Source of the DNA: Thunnus maccoyii
Lineage: Eukaryota > Chordata > Actinopteri > Scombriformes > Scombridae
DNA: 64,000 bases
Assembly: GCF_910596095.1 (NCBI RefSeq)
Contig: NC_056552.1
Location: forward strand, 6,739,111 to 6,803,110
Direction: 5' to 3'
Positions 12,931 through 26,600 of the stretch are shown here, one piece after another. The translations under genes and the position numbers were made by a program. The notes below the pieces were generated by a model, which made no database searches, was not told the DNA's origin, and saw nothing but the letters and a program-made list of their open reading frames with translations. The first letter of the stretch is position 1. Every line of letters begins with the position of its first letter.

Positions 12931-13977
12931 TATTATTGTCTTTTTCCAAATATTCTGAATATTTTGGTACTTGTGAGTTGATCATCCACTGTATTTTGGC
13001 GTACTTTGCAGCACATGTTGCCTACGAAATGTGTTCCACAAGTATTTTCCATTTTATGTGCTGAAACCAATACTGTGAACCGAATCAACCACTTGTCATT
13101 GACATTCTGGTAAACACACTGAATTTTCATTATTGAGTTTTATTTCTCAATAGATCATATCTATGAACAGCTGCAAACTGAGAGTACTGACAGTTTTTGT
13201 GCTTGTATTAATACATCTCTTACACAATCTGTACACATCTGCACACAAAGTACCGGGAACTGGCCTTACTGGAACACCGAGCTGTAAATTCCTTAAGAGT
13301 CGGCATGTTCATTACAAAGCCAATAGCAACTAGTCAACCAACAACCATGGATTTATGGTTTGGTCTCCGCCATGTTTAATATACTTATACAAAATAGACA
13401 CTGCATGTATGCATATATGTGTGTCTGCATACTGTGATAGAGGTAATAGAGCTGGAATTAAATAACATAGCAGCTATTTATTTGTTCCATAACATTATTA
13501 TACTCAAAGAAAATGATGTTTTGTTTAATTTTACTGGAGTGCTACTGGAGTGCTAAATCATTAAATATTCTGCAGCTATTATAGATAGTACTGCACTTTT
13601 GTGGCCCTACAACAGGTTTTTATGACTTTTATTACATCTAAATTGATGATGAAAATAATTGTTAGTAGGAGCCCTAATTATTTTACAACCAAATTTAAAG
13701 AATCTTCATTAAAAGTGTTTTTTCATGTTGTGAGTTTATGTTAACAACCGAATATCAGCTGACATGTTTTATCAGATTTCTTTAAACTGAAAGAACTCCA
13801 ATAACATGATTACACAAAAATATTTTGTGAAATCATGTGTTTTTATTTTTGTGTTGATATATATGTGTGAAAGTTCAGCAGGAAGTAATAATAGTCAGCT
13901 CTTAATGCACTTTACAACAGGTTTATTAACACTGAGGTAAAGGGATGTCTAGTCAATAGTCATCCCAAGACAATTAA

Positions 13978-14353
13978 TTTAAAGGACCAGTGTGTAAGAT
14001 TTAGTGGCATCTAGCAATGAGGTTGCAGATTGCAACCAACTGATAACCCCACCCTCCCTCTCCCAGCATGTAAGAGAAACTATGGTGGCCAAAACTCGTG
14101 AAAAACATGGAATGCCCTCTCTAGAGCCAGTTCTTGGTTTGTCCGTTCTGGGCTACTGTAGAAACTTGGCGGTGCAACATGGAACCACTCCCTATGTAGA
14201 TATAAAGGGCTCATCCTATGCTAACGAAAACACAACAATTAATATTTTAATGGGATTATACAATAATTAAAATATAATTGTGGATATTATATTCCATTTC
14301 TGCCAAATCCGTTCCACTACATGCCACTAAATTCTACACGCTGCACCTTTAAA
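13978..14353. mobile_element. MITE with 33-bp terminal inverted repeats (family B)
   Basis: The left end reads TTTAAAGGACCAGTGTGTAA then GATTTAGTGGCAT. The right end is its near-perfect complement (ATGCCACTAAATTCTACACG then CTGCACCTTTAAA). Length 376 bp, no transposase. This end sequence is a very common fish non-autonomous element. It directly abuts family A copy 2 at 14354. Confidence 0.85.
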
Positions 14354-14703
14354 CTAGAGCTGCAACTATTAATTGATTAATCCATAAATCTGCAACTATT
14401 TTGACAATTAAATAATCATTTTAGTCATTTTTTAAGGAAAAATGCTAAAAATTTGCTGGTTGAAGCTTCTCAAATGTGAGGATCTGAAGCTTTTCTGTGA
14501 CATACATGATAACAAATTCAATATCTTTAGATTTTGGACTGCTGATCAAGCAAAACAAGGTATTTGAAAATGTCATTATGAACTCTAAAAACCTATAACA
14601 GACATTTGTCACTATTTTCTGACATTTTATGGAGAAAACAATCAATTAGTCAAGAAAATAATCAGCAGATTCATCAATCATTGATTATTTAGAGTTGCAG
14701 CTT
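14354..14703. mobile_element. Family A inverted-repeat element, copy 2
   Basis: Begins CTAGAGCTGCAACTATTAAT and ends ATTTAGAGTTGCAGCTTT, forming a clear terminal inverted repeat. The interior closely matches the copy at 40476 (AAAAATGCTAAAAATTTGCT, AATATCTTTAGATTT, ACTGYTGATCARRCAAAACA). Confidence 0.8.
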
Positions 14704-15279
14704 TAAAATATGTTTACAGAAAAGCATACATTGTGTGATAAATTGATAGGTTTGGTACTATAATTTAGCCTATACTTTGAATTTAGGTCATAAATATGTA
14801 CACTACTTCCAGTGACATGAGTTTAGGTCTACCTTACTACATTTCTGCTTATAATCAGAGCAGCTTACCACTCACGACTACAAAATCTTCATCTTCATCA
14901 TCTTCTTCTTTGTTCTACATGAATACACACGAGCCCATTCTTTCTTCTTCTTCTTTTTTTTAAAAAAAAAAAAAAATATATATATTTTATCAATGAAAAT
15001 AAGCCCTCAGCTGTGATGACTGTCGTCGCCCTGCAGCCCTGGACGGAATGGGGAGCGGCTTGATGAAGATTACATAGCAGTGATACTAATGATGGAGGGA
15101 TTCATTGAGTAAAAACAGGGCTTTGTGTCGCCCTTCACATGTGAATCAGGGCGTGTTTACTATAGATTTCTCTGTGCCTCCAAAAGACTATTAGATCTAT
15201 TATTATTACCATTATTATGGTACACTGTTACACAATATCCACCTGTCTGACTACTGCTACAGGCTGGTATTTCGAGGCC

Positions 15280-15860
<581 letters not shown>

Positions 15861-15963
15861 TCTACAGTTTTCCCATCAATGTCAAGCTCACAGCAGTTTT
15901 ATATTATGGTTCCGGTCAAAACGTTCAGAGTAAAAGGTTGACAAGATAGATTTTCTTTTTTTA

Positions 15964-16200
15964 CAGAATCAGTATCAGAATCAGGTTTATACACATGCAA
16001 GAAACTTGCCTTGGTGTTGTGGTGCATAACAGTCAAAAAATAGAAGGTAAAGAGAAAAATACCACTACCACAAAAGATAGGTTATATAACTATATAAATG
16101 AAAATGTACAATAAAAATGTGAAATGTTGCACATATAGTGGGAAAAAGTGAAGAGTTATGGAATTGTACAAGAGTGAGATGACCACATGTCCACATATCT
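15964..16200 (+). repeat. Dispersed fish repeat (AATCAGTATCAGAATCAGG type)
   Basis: Starts AGAATCAGTATCAGAATCAG, followed by CAAGAAACTTGCCTTGGTGT and GTGGTGCATAACAGTCAAAA, then A-rich degenerate sequence. I recognise this start as a widespread fish short interspersed element. No clear pol III boxes. It lies just upstream of the dusp3 promoter. Confidence 0.55.
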
Positions 16201-18630
16201 TTGGTAATATTGTGTAGTATAGTATATTATATAATATTATTGTATGGTTTTATTTATTTAAAAGTACTATATAGTAGCCTACAGTAATATAGGCCCAGTA
16301 GGCTACAAAGGCAAAATGCATTGACTACATATTTCATCAAAATTGAGTTCTGACTATCTGACTTTGTGACATCTATTTTACCTTGTAATAAATATTATGC
16401 CATAGAAATGTATGACTTCTGAAAAAAAAAAGCATTTATTATTTGCAGTAACTACGCTCATGTTCTACAATCTGCCATCACAGCTACTGCACTAGTCATA
16501 GGCATATTATAAGGAAAATATTCAGAGATTGGTAAGGATGATAATCAATAAAGCAGTGAATAATCTCAAACTACAGCTAAATATGCTAGCAATTTACTCA
16601 AAACACTAGCTTGTGAAATAACCACAGCTAAAGTTACTGACATTTCTTGCCATAATTTAAAATTGTATATTTGTCCCAATGATCTGACATCTTTGTAATT
16701 TATCTCATATGTGTATAAATGAAACTGGAGAAAGTAACACCAGCTAAAACTAGGTAGCCCAACTTGGCAGAGTGAGAGTTACTGCCAGCTGCTTGTGACT
16801 CCAGTGGATTTCACATAATTTGTGGTTAAACTAGATTTGGAATATACATTAAATTCAAATTATATACTATCACCAGTGGATTAAAACCACAATTGACCAT
16901 TAATAAAACAAACACAATGACACACTCAAGCATGAATGGAGAGATGATGGCCTTCTAACTGTTCATACATTTAAAACTTTTCTCATTTTATATCAAAGCA
17001 GTCTCCTCGTTATGATTAATTACTTTTTAAATTATAAATTAATCATTGACTTCAAAATGTTCTACTTTCTATTTATGTTGTTTTAACACCAGAAAGAGTA
17101 CAAGTACCACATCCATTGCAATGCCTGTAAATGTAAAAATACATTTTCTTCTCACCAGTCTTAATTAGCTATTTGAAAAAAGAATAAGCAGCAACAGGCG
17201 TTATATGACTTTTATCTTAAAACCAAATTCGTAGGTTTTCCGGTATTATTGTGGCTGTTTGTGGCCAGCTTGACGCAGCTCCGTTTCTCCATCACTACCA
17301 GTAGCAGACACACCCCACCGGCGGTCAGACGGGAGCTGGATCCGTGGAGGACAGTAGTGACATATGCAAACAAGGGAGGATTTACGAGATGCTGCTCGTA
17401 ACATTAACAAATTAAAGATAAATCGCAAAGATAAAAAGAAATTTGGGTGAGGAGAAATGAACAAGAACGGTCCTACATGAGGAACTCTTGTAGGTGTAGG
17501 TAACAATTAAGCCTGAACAACTGAAATAAAACATGCATAATTATCAAACACTAGTTTAGTAAATACAATCTGGAGCACAGTATGCTTGCACTTTACCTCA
17601 GTGTCTACCTTAGTGCTGGACTAAATGTTTCCAGCTATTTAAAGCCGTACATACGTTTCATACATCTAGATAGATGTATTGACTCGGATCACCACTAGAT
17701 GTCAGCACAAGCCTTTTTTAGTAGACTATTGATTGAGCCTTATTGTTACTGGAGACTATTTTTAGCCCTTATTTGTGTCTTGCCACACTGATGCAAATCT
17801 GAGTGAAATATGTGTGATTTTTAGGATTTAGATTTAGGATGAAACTGATTTCTTACAACAATATAGATGCATTTGAGGACATGGTGTGATAAGCTTTAAT
17901 ATATTTTACATGGTAGATGGTAGAACAAACAGGTTCTGCGTTGCTTTTTCATTGTATTTTTTATTAAATTTATTGATAAAAACAAACTCCATTTCCTCAC
18001 AATCAAATCCAGAAGCCAAAAGTTAGACATTGTAAATTGAAATTACTATCAAGTCTTGTGAAAGACAAATACACAGGACAATGACAGTAAGAGGAAGAAG
18101 GAAAACAAATACAGTAAAATAAAATAATACACTGAAATAAAATAAAGTATGCTCTTAATGTTTTTTAAAATGTAGTTATAATTATCAATTTCGCACCGTT
18201 TTGTTTGGAAGAAATTCTATGAAATATGTAAAATCATGATGGATTAACAAAAAAATGTAATCTTTAAGAAAAACAATATTTGAATGTAAAAATTAAAAAA
18301 AAAATCCCATTACATTCACAATCCATCAGGATAGTAAAATACATAGTAAAATACTGACTTGTAATATATACAACCACAAGATGGCGCCACCTCTCTGTCA
18401 AATCAACGCAGGGGTACCAAAATTAAAATACATATGAAACTGTACTTTTAGGAGGCAAAGAGAACAATGATGTACTATTTAACCAAACTAAAATAATAAC
18501 AACAATATACAGTGAAAAATTTGCTGTAATTAGTGATTATAGTGCGTTGTATTTAACAAGTGACCTCTTGGTGGAAAAAGAGGTTTATACTGTAAGGTAC
18601 ACTTGTGTTAGATGTTTTTGCAAACTGTGT

Positions 18631-19449
18631 AAAGGGGACATATTATGCTTTTTGTGATTTTCTATTATTTATATATTGTTATGATGTCAGATATCTATGT
18701 TAAACATGGTCAAACTCCAAAACTTGAGGTTAAAGTATGTAGAAATGCTCCCTGTAAATTGAAGGGCCAGGCTTCAATCTGCTCTGAACACCTCGTTTGT
18801 GACGTTTTTTCTAGTTGTGCATGCCCATAAATGGCCGTCTGTTCCGTAGCCTTTGTTGCTAAGGGTTTTTTTTGTTGTTGTCCCTCATATTGTCCACGCT
18901 CATATTTTGGATTGGATTTGGGCTCAAACATGTATGGAAGTATAAGTTGACATTTCAAATAAAGAACAAGAAAAAAGTAGTGAAGTCCTACTACTAGAGT
19001 TTGTTTCCAAGTCTCCCTAGGATGGACAAATCATGACCAGCCCTACTCTGCCTCTGATTGGCTAGTACTTGTTGCCTTCGTTGGTTGGCTTGATTAAGTT
19101 TAGGCATGAGGAGTGAGACTGGTTAGGGTTAGAGTAAGAATATCAAGGTAAGCCAATCAGAGGCAGTGTAGGGCGGGTCATTACTTTGCCATCTTAGGAG
19201 AAAAGATATCACCTCCCTGCTTCCAAGAGCCGGCCAATCAGAGCAGAGTGGGCTCATCGAGAGGGGGACCTTAAAGAGACAGGAGCTAAAACAGCTTGTT
19301 TCAGACAGAAGCTGAACTGAGGGGCTGCATAAGGGCCAGTTCAAGATAAACAAGGAGTTTTTTTTTAGGTGAAAACCATGCAAAAATATTCCAGTAGAGC
19401 CCCAGATTAAAAATATAGATCTGTAAGTGAGCATATATGTATACATTTA
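18631..19449 (+). mobile_element. Family C MITE (GGGGACATAT ends), copy 1, with nested insertion
   Basis: Starts AAAGGGGACATATTATGC and ends with a decayed complement (GCATATATGTATACATTTAA). The interior is co-linear with 34286-34885 (AAACTTGAGGT, CTGCTCTGAACAC, GTGCATGCCCA, GGGCTTAAAGAGACAGGAGC-like, GAACTGAGGGGCTGCATAA). The copy is about 220 bp longer than its partner because of the foldback insert at 19012-19220. Confidence 0.8.
19012..19220. mobile_element. Foldback/MITE insertion nested in family C copy 1
   Basis: Two arms of about 55 bp are inverted complements: CTAGGATGGACAAATCATGA..CCTCTGATTGGCTAGTA (19017-19067) and TATCAAGGTAAGCCAATCAG..TTTGCCATCTTAGGAG (19141-19200). About 70 bp lie between them. 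The block is absent from the sister element at 34286. TTCCAAG occurs on both sides (19005-19011 and 19221-19227) and may be the target duplication, although about 20 bp beyond the right arm are unexplained. Confidence 0.7.
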
Positions 19450-22400
19450 AAAGTTAAATGTGCATCTGAAGTTTAGATCACTGTGCATAGTCTTAGAACA
19501 GAGTTGACAGAAGTGCATCTGTGTTTGCAAGTTATTTAAAGTGTGTCAACAAGACAAATATATGACATGTTATGGAATAAATGCCATCTGAATATGAATT
19601 ACTCTTACAAGCCTTTTGTTTCCTTACATGGCAAAGGAGCCTACTTATACAGCCTGGAGTAGCTCAGTTCACTCGTTGCCTTGTAAAGCCCACTGAGACA
19701 TTTTATGTGACACCGGGTATTACAAATAAATTTGGTTTGACTCAGCTTGTTGAGATGCTCTTGACCCACTTCACTTAAAGCCCCATGCCAGTCATCATTT
19801 TTGTGTTTCCATGGTAATATAAGGAGATGCAGTGCAAAACCATGGCAACAACAGATCGAGTGGAACAAAATTCAAGCTCCCTATTGTGCACACACCTGTG
19901 TGTATGTGTGTGTGTTTGTCCATTGTAATACAGGCCTGCACTTAACATCTTTGATAGTTAATGACAGGAATGTGACATTGATTCAGTTCTGCACAAAACA
20001 TGCATTTAATCTGAAGTAATGAGCACTATGAGTACTAGTACTATAAAGTGTTATATACACTGTCCTTTTCAGGGGTCACAGTAGGTCATTATTCAATTTT
20101 TTCAGTGGACCACTCTTTAAAACCCTCACCTGAACAGCAAATAACCAATCGTAGCTTATAGCAAAAGTAACAAGGCACAGCTAGCCTGTCGAGGTTTGGA
20201 TTTCTCCACATGATGAAGAGGTGTACATGGGGCTGTACTGAGAGCGATACTCAGTATAGAGCTTGGAGGTTGGTGTCTGTTTCTGTAGTCCTTCCAAAAC
20301 CAAAAACACAAGAGTAAAAGTGTAAGGAGTGGATTAAACAATGTGTGTCTATCTGCTCTAACATAAGCTGCAATCATTAGCATGCCCAGCTAACTACTTT
20401 ACTACATACCTGACCCAGTATTTCTCAAGGCTAGGTAAGGAATACCGGCTAATTACATTATGTGAGGTCACAGACTATGTTATGTAAAAAGCCCCTTTGA
20501 TGACTAGTTATCAATGCCACTGTGCTGTGTGGAGGTTAGTCTTGAATACTATCAGAGTTTAGGGTAATGTTTTCAGCTCTGTGATGCTCTTCGTTGGATT
20601 TAGGGAAGTTTACATTACAGCAACTGAAGCTAACGTTACCTGAGATATAGTTAAGATTGCCAAACTGAACTGTTAGTCCTCATCCTAAAAGTATTTTCTT
20701 TTAACATTTAAAGATGAAAATACAAACAAGTATGTAAGCTAGCAGTCCAACAGGGTTATGTTAGAATGAAATAACATTTTGATCTCACATTTTTTTCTTA
20801 TGATACTCGTATTATAGGATTAAATAACTTTACACTGCAATATAAGAACAACGGTGTTTCTTTATTTCCATGTGTCTTAAACATGAATCATCAGCTGGTG
20901 AGGATGCTGACTTTGTGCCTGGAACATGCAACTTTAGCTTCAGGCTTTCAGCACAATGTCACATACAGTATGTAGCCATCATGGTAATGTTTAAGATCCT
21001 TTTTCCAAGATTCTCTATTTATGTAGATGACTCTACAAGTCATCTGGAAACACTTTTCAACCCCACTCATGGAGCTAAAGTAAGCTTAATTAGCTAGCTA
21101 GCTCGAGCTGATTAAATCTGCCAGTGACAGTTGATATTTCAGCCGACAAAATCAACAGTCTTTGGCTAGAAATAAGAAGCCTGCTTTAGTTTTCCTCTGT
21201 CTGAAATCAAGGATCCATAGTTATTAATAGTTAAAAATAATATGAACTTTGAGTGGTATTCTGTCACCATTATCATAAACTGCATAGACTATGTACTGAA
21301 CATGCAGAAGGGAAAGCTTGAGGCATATTACCAGTAACTAAAGCTTCAATGCACTGGCAGAAAATTGGACAGTAAATACAGTAAGTTATTTAACTGTATG
21401 TTCATATAGTTTTAGTAAAGCCAGCACCCTTACCACATGTATTGCATTTAGTGACCCACCCTTGAATGCAGCTGATTTAAAGTTTGCCATTTTCTTTTCT
21501 TTTTAGCAGCTGTGTGATGTTGCAATACAAAAAAACCCAATCAGTTCTTTTTTTATAGCCCATTTTAAAGAAAGAACAGACAGCAGTAGGCATCGCAGTG
21601 ATAATGTCACATAAAAATGCAGGATAGATAAATTATGGGAGGAATCCTACGATGGGGATCACCATGAGTCCCATCTGGCTGAGAGGGGTCAAGACTTAAC
21701 ATTGATTTAGTAGCATTTTTATTGACAGATTCACTTTCCTCATTCTGCAATCATGATGCTGCATGACCAGTTAATTGGATGACCACCACCTGAGTCCTTC
21801 TGCAAATCAGCTATCAGTGACAAGCCGTGGAGTTACACTGCACGCTCAAATCTGATTTCAAGTGACCATGTTCTGACTAATATGTGATATTAGCTTCGTT
21901 ATCTTGATATTAAACATCCACATGGAGTCTGTAACCGGCTGATTGGAGCTATCTGTAGATTTACAATTACAGATAGTGTATTTGTATTATTTATTATTAT
22001 AACTAATAAAATTAGTTGTTTTTTTCTTGCAGAATGTGACTGCAAAGTATGAAACATGCCAGATGAGTTGGCTGATGTATGTGAATTGTACATTTTAAAT
22101 TGGGGGGTTTATGTCATTTGTTATCTTCTGTACTGGTGTAAAGGATTGCAGGAAGTTACTTTTTGTTGTCTTTCTCTACATTTCTACCCCCCAAAAAATC
22201 TATACAGAAAGAAGAGCCTGGATGTAATCATTGTCACATCTCCCCCAGGGGCTCTAAGCAGCTCTGACTCTGAAAATGTTTCCATTTGCATCTTCATATT
22301 CTAGCAGGGCAACAGGGGCCTTTTGCCAACATGTGAATAGACTTTTTAATATGCATATACTGTGCATTTTTATTTGGGACACGTTGATGTTGCACGTTGG

Positions 22401-23832
22401 TTGTGCACATTCATTGGAGATGCATTTGCATTTTTATGCAATTCTCAATTCAGTCTTCTTCAAAACATGAGTGGGTGAAATATGCATTAATGTTTTTTCC
22501 TCCTTTTTCCTCCTTCTAAGTCTTCATGCTCTCAAAATACTACAACCAAGACCATCCCCGTAAAGTTATACTCATCACTGGCCAAGAAATCCACATTTTC
22601 CACTGGCCAGCAGCTTTTTCAGTGCTGTTGTAAAGTAAAAGTTCTGGTGATTTTAAGATCACTGAAATATGGCCCTCAATATACTAAGAAATACTTATAA
22701 CCCTTGAGTGTATAAACATTTTCTAGATCTATTTGCATCTACATCATGAAAATATAAAGTTATTTTTCTCTTAATTCCTGAAAACCTTGCTGGATGCAAG
22801 GTTTCTACTCAACAGCACCCTTTAGCTGAATTATCCAGATGGTCTCTGCATGTGCTGTACTCATCATTTAGAGCTGCCTCTCTACATGCTCACTCTATTG
22901 TAATGCATATCTGCACGTGGTGCCTTTTAGCCCTGAGCTCCTTTCATACCAGAATCGCTGCATCTCAATCAATCTGAGCTTCTTTTATTCGCAGTGACCA
23001 CTGCTCGGTCCAGCTTTAGCCAGAAGCTTTTGTAGCCAGTCAGTAGAAGGTTATTTGTCTTATGTCAGAGGATGTGTAACAATAGAAGTTTCTGTAGGAG
23101 CGGGAAACAACAATTGAGAAGTGTGATTGATATAACCATCTGCCTGACTGGCCACCTTGATTGAACCTAAGAAGGGTAATCTAAATGCTGATGCCTTTGG
23201 ATAGTGCAAAGATCACATGTGAATTTGCGGTTTCAGGGAATTATAATAATAAAACCTCAATCCCAGTGTGGAGGGTACAGTACTGATTTGTGAAATTACT
23301 TGGAAGACCGACCGGCAGCCTTCTAGTGTTTGCATACATGTATTTATATGTGCAAGTGTGTGAATGTAATTTAATCTGTGTGTAACCGTGCCTGTCTGGT
23401 CTGTTAGTTGGAGTGTATGAGACTGACCTTGCTGACCACTCTGCGTCTCTTCTGGGTGGCCACTCTGTGCCCACATTAATCTCACAGTTGAGAGAAGAGG
23501 TCTTGACCTGTAGTGTTTTTCTTTCAGGGGAGGTCATTTTCTGTCTGGGCAGTCTGCTCGTTTCTGATGTGACTTGTAAATGCAGAGCTTTGCTTGTTTA
23601 CGGGGTAAATTAAGGCCTGCTGTTTACTGAAAAAATAAGTTGGTTTACACTTTGGATAAAGAAATTAGAAAATCAGTTGAAAGCATAGCAAATCAGCAGA
23701 TAGAGAAGACAGATAAAGAGCTTTGAGACGCTGTATTTCCACATACTAAACCAACACATACAGTATACTGTATATTCTATGGTCTCTATTTATAGGATGA
23801 ACGACTCTGTAAGAGTCAAAAGATAATTTTTG

Positions 23833-24120
23833 TAGGGCAGCAACTAATGATTATTTTTGTTATTGAGTAATCTGCCAATTTTTTTAATTAATCATTTAGT
23901 CTATAAAATAGTGAAAAGTGCAAAAAGTGTGAAAAGTCACAATTTTCTAAAGCCCAAATTGATATCCTCAGATTGCTTGTTTTGTCCAACCAACAGTCCA
24001 AAACCCAAAGATACTTACATAAGAGACAAAAGCAGCAAATCCTCACAATTGAGAAACTGGAAGTGAAAGTTTGGCAAACTGACTTAAATGATGATCGATT
24101 ATCAGAGTGGTTTTTAATAG
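23833..24120. mobile_element. Family A inverted-repeat element, copy 3
   Basis: Opens GGGCAGCAACTAATGATTAT and contains AAAGCCCAAATTGATATCCT and CCAACAGTCCAAAACCCAAA, matching copy 1. It ends in a decayed GATCGATTATCAGAGTGG segment and is followed immediately by another copy. Confidence 0.7.
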
Positions 24121-24460
24121 CAGAGCTGCAAAGATTGGTCGATTCATGGATTAGTCAATCGGCAGAAAAATAATGGCCAATTATTTTGATAATCAATTAA
24201 TTGTTTTGAGATGTTTTTTACCAAAAAGTGCAAAAATACTCCTAGCTTCATAGATGTGAATATTGTTAGGTAAACTGAATATCTTTGGGTTGTGGACTGC
24301 TTGTCAGGACAAAACTTGACATTAGGTTGCATCTTGGGTTTTGGGTGATTGTCATTTTTCATCATTTTCTGACATTTTATAGACCAAACAACAAATCAAC
24401 TAATCAAGAAAATAATCGGCAGATTAATTGATAATGAAAATAGTTGTTAGTTGCAGCCCC
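24121..24460. mobile_element. Family A inverted-repeat element, copy 4
   Basis: Starts CAGAGCTGCAAAGATTGGTC and ends AATAGTTGTTAGTTGCAGCC, an inverted pair. The interior includes AATATCTTTGGGTTGTGGAC and TTCTGACATTTTATAGACCA. In line with copy 3, giving two adjacent members. Confidence 0.75.
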
Positions 24461-26400
24461 AGTAGATAATTTCACTTCTAGATTTGAATTGTTACAGGTA
24501 ACAAGTACAACATCGACATTCACGCAAACAACAAAAAGACCCCCTCCACACATGTTTTAAGACATATAAAAATACTCAGCTTTGAATAATATTTTGTGTC
24601 TTCTATGGTTTTTCCACACAAAAAGTTCAACTACCTCATTAAAAATCCTTGAAACCATATCTCCTCCTTCTCCCTCATTGAAAAATCCAGAACATATGAA
24701 CATGAAACAATTTTTCTTTTCAAAAGTTAAACTGCTGGATACAAGATGTCTCCTACTTCAGTGAAAAGTCTGTTCTCAGTGTATGTTTGCTGGGAGCTTT
24801 GAGTTTCCAGATCACACTTGTGTAATTGCACACTGAACTGTGAATGACTTCCAAACTGGTTGTGATGTCATAGTCATGCTCACAGATACAGATTTAGATT
24901 TAAGGTGAGCACAGAAAAACTTTTCTTCCCTCTTCAACAGATGAAGGTGAAAACAAACTCTGCACATACATCATTCTGCACAGTGAAGCTCAACCATCCA
25001 ATAAACAAAAACTGAGTGGAAGTTTCAGACTAACCGACCTCATGAACTGTATTACTATTAATGTTTTTTGTTTTTTTTTATTGGGCAGTTGACTCTCACA
25101 AAGACAACCAATGTTGAACGCATGCAGCTAAACAATTCACCATCTGTCCTCTCTTCTCCGTCCAATGAAAACTACATGCAGTAGATTTAAAGGGAACAGT
25201 AGTGTGTGTGTGTTTGTGCATATTTGGCTACAATTCTCAACCATTATACTCTCAGAATGTATTTTTACTCTTATCTAACATGGCTGAGCAACCGTTTTAT
25301 CCCTCTTACCTTATTCCCCTCCAATCATCTAAATTGCTAACATTATAAATGAAGGCATTATTTATAGTAAGTATATTATGCAGATACCCTATAAAACACA
25401 TTAAAATGTTCTTTCTTATAGTTTATAACTACAGCCTGATTCTCCTACTTACTTAGTTTCATAACCTGCTTTTAATTGTTCCATAATTCACTAAAATAAG
25501 GTTTCACCACGATTAAACACTGCCCTGTACGAGCTTACAGGGATCAGAAGGCTCTGCTCGGTGCTTCATCCATTGACATCTGGGAAAACTGATAACATTC
25601 TTCTTCGACAAATACTTCTGCTTGCTTGAAACCACAAATAGTCCTCCGTGTTATAAGCAGAGTGGCATGTTTGAGGAAAGGATTTCTCCCATTTTCTGAA
25701 ATGCGATTTACAGCCGGCATGTTTTTGTTTCGCTTACAATGGCCTCTTTGTCAAACCCTGATTAGGCTTAATGTTATTTCAACTGCGGTGTGATAATGTG
25801 ATAACCACAGCTACAGCCACTCTGTGTTGTCTTAGGTAATCTGTGTTTGGACTGAATCAAATAATGACCCCGGGAAAAGCATCTGAGGGTATAAAGACAA
25901 GGCGAGCTGTTTGTCTGGGCTGACAGCGCCTCGGTCACTAACCACCATCGAGGTGGTTCGGAGGCAGCTGAGCAGAGCGCTGTGAACAGGGTCAATGTAA
26001 TGATGTACAGTTCATATATAATGCATGCCAATGTGATTTTTATCAATAAATGATGTGTGTGTGTACAGAAAGTTTTTGAGAGCATGATTTCATGCGTGAC
26101 TTTTTTTTCCGATGTAACATTAGAGCTCAAAAGCTTCAATTCATCCAGCAGTTCAATTATATAAGCTTGTAGATCACATTATATCACAATGAAGGACTTG
26201 TTTTCACATTTAACATTAGCCTCCTAATAATCTGGTTACATAAAGAGACATGTTAAGTCCACATCTACATGACCTGCTTTTAAAAGCCACTCAGGATATA
26301 CTTCACCTGTGTGCTTATGTGCATTTTGCTTTGTTTGTCTGCATAATACACATAGATTTGTGAGTTGTAGGCTCCTCTATTTTTCTATGTCACTCATTTC

Positions 26401-26600
26401 ACTATTTAAAGTAATGGTTTGACATTTTGGGAAATACATTAATTCATTTCTATTTCTCGCTGAGGGTTAGTTAGCAGTTTGTTGTTCTGTCAGCTACCGG
26501 CCAGATTGTAATGAAATTTGGTACATATATTCCCAGGAGACACAGTGGACGATTTGTAATGATTTTGGTGACCCTGTGACCTTTTCTTTACCATTATCCC
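26401..26600 (+). repeat. Fragments of two dispersed fish repeats
   Basis: 26405-26483 carries TTTAAAGTAATGGTTTGACA then TTTTGGGAAATACATTAATTC, the end sequence of family D (other pieces at 34225 and 54690). It is followed by AATGAAATTTGGTACATATATTCCC and GATTTTGGTGACCCTGTGAC, words of the element that is fuller at 40230-41158. Confidence 0.5.

Noticed and set aside
25774..26139. 121-codon minus-strand open frame
   Set aside because: No domain, no splice context, composition like random AT-rich sequence with a CA run; not supported as a gene.
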